A DNA stretch of 64,000 bases from the NCBI RefSeq assembly GCF_023015905.1, contig NZ_JALKBD010000009.1, positions 1 through 64,000 on the forward strand, written 5' to 3'. The number at the start of each line of letters is the position of its first letter. The first letter of the stretch is position 1. This DNA is from Arenibacter sp. F20364 (GTDB lineage Bacteria > Bacteroidota > Bacteroidia > Flavobacteriales > Flavobacteriaceae). Shown here piece by piece: positions 9,249 through 18,525 of this stretch. Under the pieces are notes generated by a model. That model was not told where the DNA came from. It did no database searches and saw nothing but the letters and a program-made list of their open reading frames with translations. Both the position numbers and the translations under genes were made by a program.

Positions 9249-9428
9249 GAAAATGAAAAAATCTTCGTTATACCTAGACAAACATAATATTGAACTTAAC
9301 CAAAAACAATTAAAACTATGGTCATTGCCATTTACACAACAATTACTGCAATGTTTACAACTTTTGTTGTACATCAGCATGAATTTTAAGTACTTTGTCG
9401 ATGATTTAACCCCACAAATCAACCATTT

Positions 9429-10121
9429 ATGAAATTAAGAAGCATTATCGTGGACGACTCGTCCATGCAGCGGATGGCGGTTGCCAAACTGGTGAACAAC
9501 CATCCGAATCTGGCTTTGGTAGCTGAGTACAGTAATGCCATTGAAGCTAAAAACGGCATCAAAAACAATGAAATCGATTTAATTTTCCTAGATGTAGAGA
9601 TGCCAATTATCACTGGGTTCGACCTATTGGAGTCCCTGGATAACAGCCCTCAGGTAATTTTGATTACTGGTAAACCTGATTATGCCCTTAAGGCATTTGA
9701 TTACGATGTAACAGATTACCTTCACAAACCAATTACCTTATCACGTTTTGACGCCTCTGTTAAACGGGCCGTTGCAAAATTTGAGCAAATCAATAAGGTA
9801 ACGGAAGACGAAGAACATATTTTTGTAAAGAGCAACCTTAAGAAAAGAAAGGTTATTTTGAACGAGATAAAATGGATAGAAGCCCTGGGTGACTACATTA
9901 AATTAGTTACCGACGAAGCTAATATCGTAATTTTATCAACAATGAAATCTTTCGAAAAACAGTTGCCGGAAGATAAGTTTTTAAGGATCCACAAATCCTA
10001 TATTGTCAACTTGGAGAAAGTTGAGAAGTTTAACAGTAAAAACGTAGAAGTTAGCGGAAAACAAATACCTTTAAGTAGAAATAAGAAAACAGAACTGGCA
10101 GAGGCCTTGAATAATTTTTAA
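9429..10121 (+). CDS. LytTR-family response regulator
   Basis: A 230-residue two-component response regulator. The receiver domain occupies about residues 1-120 with acidic pair D9/D10, phosphoacceptor D55 (LIFLDVEMP) and a conserved lysine (LHKPI). The LytTR DNA-binding domain spans about 130-228 (IKWIEALGDYIKL, then FLRIHKSYIVNL). No kinase gene is adjacent; it sits alone between the ribosomal operon and priA, and its partner is presumably elsewhere. Its stop codon is directly followed by the stop of convergent priA, with zero bases between. Confidence 0.93.
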   Translation: MKLRSIIVDDSSMQRMAVAKLVNNHPNLALVAEYSNAIEAKNGIKNNEIDLIFLDVEMPIITGFDLLESLDNSPQVILITGKPDYALKAFDYDVTDYLHKPITLSRFDASVKRAVAKFEQINKVTEDEEHIFVKSNLKKRKVILNEIKWIEALGDYIKLVTDEANIVILSTMKSFEKQLPEDKFLRIHKSYIVNLEKVEKFNSKNVEVSGKQIPLSRNKKTELAEALNNF

Positions 10122-12578
10122 TTATATGTGATCTACATTGTAGATTACGCGCACACCTCTGTAATACGAAATAGCATTAAAGGATTTTTCAATTCTTTTA
10201 ATGCTATTTTTTGTTTTAACCAAAGAGAATTTACTTCCTATCTTTACGATAACATTTTTTATATACTGATTCCGAATCCTAGCTACGGGAGGATACTCAG
10301 GTCCCAATACGTTTTCGCCAAAACTATTCCTCAAGGATTTGGCAAACCATTCCGAAGCATCGTTGAGTTTATTGTAATCCTTATGTTTAAATGTAATTTT
10401 GATAATTCTGTTTATTGGAGGATACTTATACTGCTCCCTTTCATAGATCTGCTCTTGGAACATTCCACTATAATCACTTGTAGTTACTTGCTGTAATATC
10501 CTATGATTGGGGTTATAACTCTGAATAATTACCTTGCCTCTTTTTTTGGTTCTACCTGCCCTACCGGCCACCTGGGTCAGCAATTGAAAACTTCTTTCGT
10601 GGGCCCTAAAATCTGGAAAATTCAACAGCGAATCCGCGTTCATGATACCTACCAGGTTCACATTCCTAAAATCCAACCCTTTTGTCAGCATTTGGGTCCC
10701 CACAAGGATATCGATCTCCTGTTGTTCAAAGGAGGTGATTATCTTTTCATATCCGTGTTTCCCCCTGGTGGTATCCAGATCCATCCTTCCAACATTCGCC
10801 TTGGGGAACAAGCTATGCAGTTCCTGCTCCACTTGCTCGGTCCCGAAACCTTTGGTATCCAAGGTGGCATTCCCACAGGCCTGACAGGTTTCCTGAAGGG
10901 CTATATGATAACTACAGTAGTGACACCGCAATTGCTTTCTGTGCTGGTGGTAGGTGAGACTAACATCGCAATTAGGACATTGGGGGGCATGGCCACAGGT
11001 AGTGCATTCCATGATCGGGGCAAATCCCCTACGGTTTTGAAAGAGAATAACCTGCTCCCCATTTTCCAAGGTTTCAGTAATTTCTTCCAAAAGTCGATCC
11101 GAAAAATGCCCTTTCATCCTTTTTTTTCGGGATTGTTCCTTTATATCTACCAGTTCCATGTCCGGCATAAGCACATTCCCATATCTTCTCTCTATGCGTG
11201 CATAGCCGTATTTGGAAATCTTTACATTATAAAAACTCTCTACACTTGGCGTGGCAGAACCTAGGAGAATATCGCTTCCGTGCAAATTGCCCAGAACAAT
11301 TGCGGCGTCCCTTGCATGATATCTGGGCGCCGGGTCATATTGTTTAAAAGAACTTTCATGCTCCTCATCCACTATAACCACTCCCAAATCCCTAAATGGC
11401 AAGAACAAAGCAGACCTGGCCCCAATGACAATCTGTGCCACCGGCCTATTTTCCAAAACATTATTCCATACCTCTACCCTTTCCTGAACATTATATTTGG
11501 AATGATATACAGCTACTTTTTCACCAAAATAGGCCTGCAGTCTAGAAATCAGCTGGGTGGTGAGGGCAATTTCCGGAAGGAGGTACAGTGCCTGTTTCCC
11601 TTGGCTTAAATACTCCTCTATCAGCTTAACATATACCTCTGTCTTTCCTGATGAGGTAACCCCGTGCAAAAGTACCGTCTTGTTATCTTTAAAGGACACT
11701 TTTATATCCCTTAAGGCAGCCAACTGATAATCGTTCAAAGATTTTAAGGTTTCGGTTGGATCTTCCCCTTCGTAGACCACCCTATCTGTTTGCACAAAAT
11801 GTTCTTCCAATATACCCTTATCTATCAGCGCTTTTATAATGGCACTGGAGCTATTGCTTGCCTTCTCCAAATCGCTCACTTTTACAGGCTTTTTTGTTAC
11901 CGCCTGTAATTGAAATAGTGATAGTACCACTTGGCTCTGTTTAGGGGCCCTGGTCAAGCTATTCAATAACACCTCTAAAGCCTCTTCCGACCTATGATTT
12001 TTTCCCAGTTGAACGTACCGGACCAATTTTGGTTTGTATTGCTCGAACATCTCCTCCTTGAGAAAAATAATGTTCTTTTTAAGCAATCTATTTAAAATGG
12101 GGATGATATTCTTTCTATCCAAAATATCACTTATCTCCTGAACTCTAAGTATTGATTGATGCTGTAAGGCCTCAAACACCATGAATTCATCATCAAGCAA
12201 TTCGTTTTCCTCTACAATGGCCCTATCGTTCCTTAATATCAAAGTTTCACTTTCCAATAGCAGCGCACTGGGCACGGCCGAGCGAAAAACTTCACCTATA
12301 GAACACATGTAGTACTGGGCCAACCATTGCCAAAACTTGAGCTGTATATTGGTCACCAAAGGATAATCGTCCAAAATCTGGTCTATTTCCTTAGCATCAT
12401 AAACTGTGGGAGCAGTGCTGTGAATTTCGAAAACCAGGGCCGTGTATATTTTAGACTTTCCAAAAGGAACAGCCACCCTCATACCCGGTTTTAATACACT
12501 TTTCTCTTCTTCCGTAACCTTATAGGTGAAGAGTTTTTCAATAGGAATAGGTAAAATTACATTTACAAAATACTGCAT
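10122..12578 (-). CDS. priA: Primosomal protein N' (replication restart helicase)
   Basis: An 818-residue 3'-5' superfamily 2 helicase that reloads the replisome at stalled forks. It has the N-terminal 3'BD domain (1-105), a winged-helix region, Walker A at 305-313 (GVTSSGKTE) and DEEH at 404-407. The zinc-binding segment has eight cysteines in CxxC pairs (525/528, 534/537, 552/555, 565/568). A helicase C domain follows (GTQMLTKGLDF, VAGRAGR), and then the C-terminal domain. Length is slightly above the E. coli protein. It is the last gene of nadC-yihY-DUF2147-priA. The last ~90 coding bases contain the terminator of the opposite gene. Confidence 0.97.
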   Translation of the reverse strand: MQYFVNVILPIPIEKLFTYKVTEEEKSVLKPGMRVAVPFGKSKIYTALVFEIHSTAPTVYDAKEIDQILDDYPLVTNIQLKFWQWLAQYYMCSIGEVFRSAVPSALLLESETLILRNDRAIVEENELLDDEFMVFEALQHQSILRVQEISDILDRKNIIPILNRLLKKNIIFLKEEMFEQYKPKLVRYVQLGKNHRSEEALEVLLNSLTRAPKQSQVVLSLFQLQAVTKKPVKVSDLEKASNSSSAIIKALIDKGILEEHFVQTDRVVYEGEDPTETLKSLNDYQLAALRDIKVSFKDNKTVLLHGVTSSGKTEVYVKLIEEYLSQGKQALYLLPEIALTTQLISRLQAYFGEKVAVYHSKYNVQERVEVWNNVLENRPVAQIVIGARSALFLPFRDLGVVIVDEEHESSFKQYDPAPRYHARDAAIVLGNLHGSDILLGSATPSVESFYNVKISKYGYARIERRYGNVLMPDMELVDIKEQSRKKRMKGHFSDRLLEEITETLENGEQVILFQNRRGFAPIMECTTCGHAPQCPNCDVSLTYHQHRKQLRCHYCSYHIALQETCQACGNATLDTKGFGTEQVEQELHSLFPKANVGRMDLDTTRGKHGYEKIITSFEQQEIDILVGTQMLTKGLDFRNVNLVGIMNADSLLNFPDFRAHERSFQLLTQVAGRAGRTKKRGKVIIQSYNPNHRILQQVTTSDYSGMFQEQIYEREQYKYPPINRIIKITFKHKDYNKLNDASEWFAKSLRNSFGENVLGPEYPPVARIRNQYIKNVIVKIGSKFSLVKTKNSIKRIEKSFNAISYYRGVRVIYNVDHI
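10169..10212 (+). terminator. Terminator of the LytTR gene, embedded in the priA coding end
   Basis: Plus strand AAATAGCATTAAA (10169-10181) pairs perfectly over 13 bp with TTTAATGCTATTT (10197-10209), followed by more T. It lies ~48 bases past the LytTR stop, wholly inside the antisense of priA codons for the C-terminal helix. Confidence 0.75.
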
Positions 12579-12591
12579 AGTCCCCAGACTT

Positions 12592-13041
12592 CTATCCTTC
12601 TACCCTTATCCAAGTTTGGGTGCGGTAAATAAATGCCAAATACCCCCTAACCTTAAGTTCATCCGGGTTATCCGGATTTAGCCACAACTTACATCTAAAG
12701 GTCATTGCCTGTTCAGGATCAAAGAGGGTCTTACCTTTCCATTCGCCATTTCCAACGTGTTCCACATCCTCAATTATTTTCATACCCACTATTGGCTGGT
12801 CCTTTTTATCTCCGTCACATTTTCCACAAACGGCATTTTCCCTACCCTCTTCCAAGATTTCCACTACATGACCGTACATAAGCCCATCTTCCTCATAAAT
12901 ACTAATAATGGCTTTGGCATTACCAGTTCTATCATCAATGGTTTTCCATTTCCCAAAAATACTTTGTGCCGAAATCGACATTGAAAAAAGCATAAAAACA
13001 CCCCCAATTATCCACCTATTCCTTTTTGTCATGTTTTTCAT
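12592..13041 (-). CDS. DUF2147 family secreted protein
   Basis: A 149-residue exported protein with a signal peptide (IIGGVFMLFSMSISAQ) and a single DUF2147 domain. The domain is recognisable from GKWKTIDDRTGNAKAIISI near residue 30, two cysteines in AVCGKC, and a C-terminal GYLAFIYRTQTWIRV. The fold is lipocalin-like; function is unknown. It overlaps the end of yihY by 26 bases and is followed closely by priA, so it is translated from the nadC operon. The second ATG three codons on is equally possible as the start. Confidence 0.9.
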   Translation of the reverse strand: MKNMTKRNRWIIGGVFMLFSMSISAQSIFGKWKTIDDRTGNAKAIISIYEEDGLMYGHVVEILEEGRENAVCGKCDGDKKDQPIVGMKIIEDVEHVGNGEWKGKTLFDPEQAMTFRCKLWLNPDNPDELKVRGYLAFIYRTQTWIRVEG

Positions 13042-14002
13042 AGTTTTTTCTTAACGAATTCAATGAGGCATTCAGTTCAAACCCCAACAGCAATATATTG
13101 GAATTTAACCAAATAAAAACCAATAAGATCAACAAACCTCCTAAAGCGCCATATAATTCGTTATATCTGGCAAATTTTTCAACATATACCCCAAATAAGT
13201 AAGAAGTTAGAATAAAAAGTAGGGTGGTCATGAGGGCCCCGGCAGAAAAAAATTTGGCCTGCTTTCCCTCTTTGGTTCCAAAATAGTATAAAATGGCGGT
13301 TATGAAGTAAGCCAACATACCTAAAAATAAAAACTTACCCCATTGCACCAAAATGAATTCACTTTCATCCACCTCCAATTCCACTCCCCTATGTGTTATA
13401 TCGTATAATCCTATAAGTACATATGCCTCAAAATAAACAAAGATAACCGCCCCCAATAAAAGGAGGATAGACAGCATCAACCCTACCATCAAGGCATAGA
13501 CGTACTGCTTAAACATACTGCGATTGAGATTTACATGGTAAGAGTTTTCAAAGCCCACAAAAATTGCGTTCACTCCATTGGCCATCAAAAAAATCGAGGT
13601 AATAAATGCGATCGCCGAGGACAGGACATCCCCCCTTTCCTGCGCACTGATCTGCAAGTAAATTTCACTAAAATAATCCCCTGTTGCACTAGGTAAAAAT
13701 GATTCCAAAAAAATTAGGAATTCCGTATCAAAATTTGAATTTCCCACAGAAACATAGGGAATTATGAACGGGATTAGGGTTACCAAAAAAATCAACAATG
13801 GAAATAAGGCCAAGAACAAACTAAAGGATATGGAACTTGCCCTTGTAGACAAAGCGCCTTTTACTATCCCCAAAACATACATCTCCATAAGGTCATAAAA
13901 AGACAGCCCCTTAAAAGCAGGCAACTTAACCTTTTTCATTAAACCCACAATCGAATTTATAATGGGAATTTTCTCTAGTTTTCTTTCAATTTCCAGAGAC
14001 AT
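13016..14002 (-). CDS. YihY/virulence factor BrkB family inner-membrane protein
   Basis: A 328-residue polytopic inner-membrane protein with about six transmembrane helices, preceded by ~60 cytosolic residues. Family-typical pieces are ASSISFSLFLALFPLLIFL (first helix), GVNAIFVGFENSYH after helix two, and the last helix ALGGLLILLVFIWLNSNILLLGFELNA. It is often mis-called ribonuclease BN, and no nuclease motif is present; the role is unknown. Its start directly abuts the nadC stop, which points to translational coupling. Confidence 0.93.
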   Translation of the reverse strand: MSLEIERKLEKIPIINSIVGLMKKVKLPAFKGLSFYDLMEMYVLGIVKGALSTRASSISFSLFLALFPLLIFLVTLIPFIIPYVSVGNSNFDTEFLIFLESFLPSATGDYFSEIYLQISAQERGDVLSSAIAFITSIFLMANGVNAIFVGFENSYHVNLNRSMFKQYVYALMVGLMLSILLLLGAVIFVYFEAYVLIGLYDITHRGVELEVDESEFILVQWGKFLFLGMLAYFITAILYYFGTKEGKQAKFFSAGALMTTLLFILTSYLFGVYVEKFARYNELYGALGGLLILLVFIWLNSNILLLGFELNASLNSLRKNYEKHDKKE

Positions 14003-14860
14003 TTACACTGCTTTAAGACTGAGGTCCATATTGTATATCGAATGTGTCAAGGCTCCCGAGGAGATGAAATTGACACCGCATTCCGCATATTTTCTAATGG
14101 TTTCCTCATTAATTCCTCCCGATGATTCCGTTAAACATTTATCCCCGATCATTTTTACCGCTTTCCGTGTATCCTCAAAACTAAAGTTATCCAGCAAAAT
14201 TCTATATATGCCGTCAGATTCCAAGATAATCTCCACTTCCTTTAGGTTCCTAGCCTCTACTATTATCCTTAAATCCAATTTTTTGTCATCGAGATACTTC
14301 TGTGTCTTTTCTATTGCCTTGGTAATACCGCCTGCAAAATCAATATGGTTGTCCTTTAACATAACCATATCATAGAGGGCAAATCTATGATTTTCACCTC
14401 CACCAATCTTTACCGCCCATTTTTCCAGTGCCCTTATTCCCGGGGTAGTCTTGCGGGTATCCAAAATTTTGGTCTCGGTACCCTGCAAAAGTTTAACAAA
14501 ATAATTGGTCTTGGAGGCAATGGCACTCATTCTTTGCATACCATTAAGTACCAACCTCTCTGCCTTTAAAATACTTTGGGAACTTCCGGAAACATAAAAC
14601 ACGATATCCCCAAATTTTACATCGCTGCCGTCATTGATAAGTACTTCTACCTCCAAGTCCTTATCAACGTATTTAAAGACCTGTTTTGCGAAATCAACCC
14701 CGGCAATGATGCCTTTATCCTTGACCAATAGTTTAGCCTTGCCCGTAGCTGAATCCGGAATACATGCGAGTGAACTATGGTCCCCATCGCCCACATCTTC
14801 GCGTATCGCATTCTTTATTATTAAATCGAGCTCTGTCTTAAATTGTTCTTCTGATATCAT
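14003..14860 (-). CDS. nadC: Nicotinate-nucleotide diphosphorylase (carboxylating)
   Basis: Quinolinate phosphoribosyltransferase, which makes nicotinate mononucleotide from quinolinate and PRPP in de novo NAD synthesis. It is 285 residues long. Seen are AIREDVGDGDHSS near the N-terminus, NGMQRMSAIASKT, the PRPP/quinolinate-binding DTRKTTPGIRALEKWAV, GGGENHRFALYDMVMLKDNH, and a C-terminal SSGGINEETIRKYAECGVNFISSG. The start chosen is the ATG of MISEEQF; the frame extends 14 codons further but homologues do not need it. It is the first gene of nadC-yihY-DUF2147-priA. Confidence 0.96.
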   Translation of the reverse strand: MISEEQFKTELDLIIKNAIREDVGDGDHSSLACIPDSATGKAKLLVKDKGIIAGVDFAKQVFKYVDKDLEVEVLINDGSDVKFGDIVFYVSGSSQSILKAERLVLNGMQRMSAIASKTNYFVKLLQGTETKILDTRKTTPGIRALEKWAVKIGGGENHRFALYDMVMLKDNHIDFAGGITKAIEKTQKYLDDKKLDLRIIVEARNLKEVEIILESDGIYRILLDNFSFEDTRKAVKMIGDKCLTESSGGINEETIRKYAECGVNFISSGALTHSIYNMDLSLKAV

Positions 14861-15037
14861 GCAATAATTTTTCCTTGCTAATTTACTAAATTGTTTGTGC
14901 AATTCCTCCTCAGTTAATTCATTCCATGCCTAAAAGCTTAAAATACAGTAGGCCTGTTCGTGAACTTGAAACAAACTGCCACAAAATAAAACTCGAGATA
15001 TTGATAAAATTAACGCTTTACCCATATCTGCTTCTTT

Positions 15038-15067
15038 TTGGAGTTTAAAATTTGCACATTACATTTG
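15038..15067 (+). promoter_or_regulatory. Predicted promoter of rlmH
   Basis: TTG at 15038-15040, a 19-base spacer, then TACATTTG, a perfect -7 element ending only 4 bases before the rlmH ATG. If used, the transcript would be leaderless or nearly so. A weaker match, TAAAATTTG, lies ~13 bases upstream and would give a short leader. Confidence 0.55.
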
Positions 15068-15071
15068 CCCT

Positions 15072-15545
15072 ATGACTATAAAACTATTAGTACTGGGAAA
15101 AACAGATAGCACTCAATTGAGCCAATTAATTGAGGAATATCAGAATAGGCTAAAACACTATATTAAATTTGAGCTGGAAATAATTCCCGATATCAAGAAT
15201 ACCAAAAACCTTTCCGAAAAACAACAAAAGGAAAAAGAGGGGGGGGCTATTTTAAACAAACTGAACAGTACAGATTTACTTGTCCTGTTGGATGAAAACG
15301 GAAAACAGAAAACTTCCGTGGAATTCTCGGAATACCTCCAAAAAAACATGAACTCCGGCCTAAAGCAACTCGTATTTGTCATTGGCGGCCCTTACGGATT
15401 TAGTGATGCGGTATACCAAGAAAGCCAAGGCAAGATCAGTTTATCTAAAATGACCTTTTCGCACCAAATGGTCCGATTGTTTATGGTAGAGCAGCTCTAC
15501 AGAGCATTTACCATTCTAAGGAACGAACCATACCATCATCAATAA
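15072..15545 (+). CDS. rlmH: 23S rRNA (pseudouridine(1915)-N(3))-methyltransferase RlmH
   Basis: A 157-residue SPOUT methyltransferase that methylates the pseudouridine at position 1915 in helix 69 of 23S rRNA, using SAM. The C-terminal knot is clear: LVFVIGGPYGF, then SLSKMTFSHQMVRL and the invariant end EQLYRAFTILRNEPYHH. Length equals that of E. coli RlmH. It is divergent from nadC and convergent with the serine-pathway gene. Confidence 0.97.
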   Translation: MTIKLLVLGKTDSTQLSQLIEEYQNRLKHYIKFELEIIPDIKNTKNLSEKQQKEKEGGAILNKLNSTDLLVLLDENGKQKTSVEFSEYLQKNMNSGLKQLVFVIGGPYGFSDAVYQESQGKISLSKMTFSHQMVRLFMVEQLYRAFTILRNEPYHHQ

Positions 15546-15607
15546 AAAAAGTGTAAAAATAAAAGCCCTAGAAATTCCCTTATATTGAAGCCTTGCCTAT
15601 AGGCCAT

Positions 15608-15640
15608 AAAAAAACTGCCTAAAAATAAATTTCAGGCAGT
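15608..15640 (-). terminator. Terminator of the phosphatase-PGDH fusion gene
   Basis: On the minus strand: ACTGCCT, 13-base loop, AGGCAGT, then TTTTTT. It lies ~27 bases beyond the stop. Confidence 0.8.
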
Positions 15641-15666
15641 CTTAAATTTACGTTTACCTTTTCATT

Positions 15667-17559
15667 CTAATATAGAACCCTAAATTTAATAGTATTATCT
15701 ATTTTTTTAAGGTCTTTTAATACGTCCTTGTTATATTCCTTATCCAAGTCGGAAATAACATATCCTACCTCATTATCCGTAGAGAGATACTGACCGGAAA
15801 TATTCATATCATAACGGGCCAAAACTTCATTGATCTTTGCCATAACTCCAGGAACATTCTTGTGTATGTGCAAAAAACGATGTGCATTATTCTGTTTGGG
15901 CAGTCTAATGTTTGGAAAGTTTACCGCATCTACCGTATTCCCGGAATTGATATAGTCCATTATTTTGTTGGGGACAAAATCCGCTATATCGCGTTGTGCT
16001 TCCTCGGTACTTCCTCCTATATGTGGCGTTAGAATAACATTCTCCAAGCCTTTAAGTTCCGTAAAGAATTCGCCATTACTTCTAGGCTCCTCTGGAAAAA
16101 CATCTATGGCCGCACCGGCAATTTTTCCACTTTTCAGGGCCTTGGCCAAAGCTTCTATATCCACCACAAAACCTCTGGAAAGATTTACGAACAGGGCACC
16201 ATCTTTCATTTGGTTAATCTCCCTTTCCCCTATAAAATTCTTATTGGCCTTATTATCGTCTATATGCAGGGTTACTACATCGGAAACATTTAACAAATCC
16301 TCCAAAGTACTGCATTTGGTTGCATTGCCCAAAGCCAATTGATCTCCCACGTCGTAATAGTAAACGCGCATACCTAATGCTTCGGCCAATACCGACAATT
16401 GTTTTCCAATATTGCCATATCCAACAATTCCGATATTTTTGCCACGCACCTCTTTGGAGTTGGCAGCCGTTTTGTTCCATTGACCAGCATGGATTTCAGT
16501 ACTACGTGGAAAGATACTTCTCATCAACATGATGATCTCACCAATGGCCAGTTCTACAACTGACCTTGTATTGCTATATGGGGCATTAAAAACAACTACC
16601 CCTTTTTTCTTGCAGGCACCCAAGTCTATTTGGGTAGTGCCTATACAAAAAGCACCGACCACCATAAGTTTGTCCGCCGCCGCCAATACATTTTTGGTGA
16701 CCTGGGTTTTGGATCGAATACCTAAAACATGTACTCCTTTTATTTTCTCGATAAGCTCTTCTTCCGTTAAACTATGTTTTAGCAACTCTACGGAAAACCC
16801 TTCCTCGGAAAGGGTATCGAAGGCATTTTGATGGACATTTTCCAACAATAAAATCTTAATTCTATTCTTTGGGTAGGATATCTTTCTTGGCAACTTGTTC
16901 ACAAATAAAAATTCATCTAAATTAGGTGTAATATAGTCTGCGTTTCTCGCAGCCTTTTCTCTATGCACATTCTCGGTATAGGCAAAAAATTTATCCGCAA
17001 TACCAGCTTCGCGCATTACATAGTCACTGTAACCGTCTCCTATTACCTGTACCTCCCCTTGAAGGTCCAAGTTTTTTAAACAGGCAATTTTTCCGTTGTG
17101 CGAGGCCAATACGTTATCCTCGTCAAACCCAATAATTTTTCCGTTTTCGTCAAATCGAAATGTATTTGCATACACCCTATCTGCAGGAATGTTGTATTCG
17201 GCAACTATGGGATCTATAAACTCTTTAAAACCACAGGAAATTACATAAATATCATCGGAATAATTCTGGAAAAATTCCTTATTGGATTCTATCGATTTGG
17301 AGATCTTTTGGCGAAGTAATTCCACCAAATTCTGCAAATCATCCTTGTGGGCATTTAATAAATTAATTCTTTTTTCCAGGGATTGGGTAAAGGAAATATC
17401 CCCATCAATGCCCAAATTGGTAATTTTCTGAATTTCCCGAATAATATCCTCCTTATCTGACCTACCATCTAGCGTAATTTCCGCTAAAACATCCAGTGCC
17501 TCTACCCTAGTCAGGGTACTATCAAAATCAAACACATATTTTCTGCCTGCCGCAACCAT
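15667..17559 (-). CDS. serA: Phosphoserine-phosphatase-like HAD / phosphoglycerate dehydrogenase fusion
   Basis: A 630-residue fusion. Residues 1-215 form an HAD phosphatase of the SerB type: DFDSTLT (nucleophile D11, acid D13), S108 (VISCG), K157, and GDGYSD at 174-179. Residues ~235-550 are a D-2-hydroxyacid dehydrogenase of the SerA type. They show a Rossmann GYGNIG (380-385), NLSRGFVVD, E491 and H513 (TPHIGG). Residues 560-630 are an ACT domain, the usual site for serine feedback. All catalytic residues are present in both halves. Together they would perform the first and last steps of serine synthesis from 3-phosphoglycerate; the middle enzyme SerC is not in the window. The gene stands alone with its own terminator. 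Confidence 0.93.
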   Translation of the reverse strand: MVAAGRKYVFDFDSTLTRVEALDVLAEITLDGRSDKEDIIREIQKITNLGIDGDISFTQSLEKRINLLNAHKDDLQNLVELLRQKISKSIESNKEFFQNYSDDIYVISCGFKEFIDPIVAEYNIPADRVYANTFRFDENGKIIGFDEDNVLASHNGKIACLKNLDLQGEVQVIGDGYSDYVMREAGIADKFFAYTENVHREKAARNADYITPNLDEFLFVNKLPRKISYPKNRIKILLLENVHQNAFDTLSEEGFSVELLKHSLTEEELIEKIKGVHVLGIRSKTQVTKNVLAAADKLMVVGAFCIGTTQIDLGACKKKGVVVFNAPYSNTRSVVELAIGEIIMLMRSIFPRSTEIHAGQWNKTAANSKEVRGKNIGIVGYGNIGKQLSVLAEALGMRVYYYDVGDQLALGNATKCSTLEDLLNVSDVVTLHIDDNKANKNFIGEREINQMKDGALFVNLSRGFVVDIEALAKALKSGKIAGAAIDVFPEEPRSNGEFFTELKGLENVILTPHIGGSTEEAQRDIADFVPNKIMDYINSGNTVDAVNFPNIRLPKQNNAHRFLHIHKNVPGVMAKINEVLARYDMNISGQYLSTDNEVGYVISDLDKEYNKDVLKDLKKIDNTIKFRVLY

Positions 17560-17701
17560 TGAATCTGAATTTTAAGGGGCAAAAGTAAGAATTAATTTTA
17601 TCCAACTCCCTATTATTGCTAAGAAAAGTAATCGATACCTGATTTTCGTCAATATATGTAAGAAAATGACTTTTTTAAACCATTAAAATTGAGAAATTGA
17701 C

Positions 17702-17737
17702 AAAATTGGCCCGTACACAATCCTAGGGGCCAATTTT
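17702..17737 (-). terminator. Hairpin terminator downstream of the satD-DUF3307 pair
   Basis: AAAATTGGCCC and GGGCCAATTTT form an 11-bp perfect stem around a 14-base loop. It lies ~90 bases past the DUF3307 stop; the U-run is short, so it may act in both directions. The rest of 17560-17823 shows no gene. Confidence 0.6.
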
Positions 17738-17823
17738 GAAATCCAACCATTAGCATTAATGAAGTTTATCGGATTTGGGACGGATTAGACCTAGCAATGT
17801 CGTTTATTTGGACAAATCTGACC

Positions 17824-18525
17824 TCAGCGAACCCCGAGATAAACCAATCCGGTTATGATAGCCAATCCAAAACTCAATAGGGTGCCGATCAATATATATT
17901 CTGTGAGCTTTCTTGAATTGCTTTCCTTAAGGTCATTGAACCTAAAAACAGATTTGGCGGTAATTAACAAACCAATTGCCTCCCACCTACCTACAATTAT
18001 AAAGACAAGTACAAACAAACGCTCTATAATTCCTATATATTTTCCAGCATTGGGAAGGGATTTATGATCTAATTCTATCTTGTCCGACATACCTTCCAAT
18101 ATTTTAGCCATAATAATGGAAGACGGATAACTCACAAAGACAATTGCGGTTATCAACGGCCAATTCATCTCCTTTAAAATACCCAAGGTATGCCCAATCA
18201 AATCAGAATTAAATGCACAGCAATAGAGAACAACAATATGTAATACCTGGTCTATAAAAAAAGGAATGGATTTATTCTTAAAATAGGGGTTGGCATATAT
18301 TTTTGAAAGGTCTATGAAATAATGTGATATGGCAATTACCGCCACCCAGCCCCATAATTTTAAATCCCACACTAGCAACATGGTGATTATTGCATGAACC
18401 AAGATATGAAGATATAGGTATTTGGACGCAATTTTATTTGCCTCTTTATGCACCACCCATTTAGTGGGTTGAAACAAAAAATCGCCCAATAGGTGGGCCA
18501 ACAAGAGTTTAGTAAACAATATCAT
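17824..18525 (-). CDS. DUF3307 family membrane protein
   Basis: A 233-residue inner-membrane protein with about six hydrophobic helices. It begins MILFTKLLLAHLLGDFLFQP; the conserved LLAHLLGDFxxQ opening and a later HYFIDLSKIY-type motif fit DUF3307. Function is unknown. Its start overlaps the stop of satD by 4 bases (ATGA), so the two are translationally coupled. In other genomes I recall DUF3307 genes beside SatD-like genes, suggesting a shared role for the membrane protein and its cytosolic regulator. Confidence 0.85.
   Translation of the reverse strand: MILFTKLLLAHLLGDFLFQPTKWVVHKEANKIASKYLYLHILVHAIITMLLVWDLKLWGWVAVIAISHYFIDLSKIYANPYFKNKSIPFFIDQVLHIVVLYCCAFNSDLIGHTLGILKEMNWPLITAIVFVSYPSSIIMAKILEGMSDKIELDHKSLPNAGKYIGIIERLFVLVFIIVGRWEAIGLLITAKSVFRFNDLKESNSRKLTEYILIGTLLSFGLAIITGLVYLGVR

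Noticed and set aside
9253-9432. Frame reading MKKSSLYLDKHNIELNQ upstream of the LytTR gene
   Set aside because: Runs into the LytTR start, shows no recognisable domain or signal, and lies over promoter-like DNA; treated as chance.
10503-11264. 253-codon plus-strand frame across priA
   Set aside because: Antisense to the conserved helicase and zinc domains of priA; composition is not protein-like.
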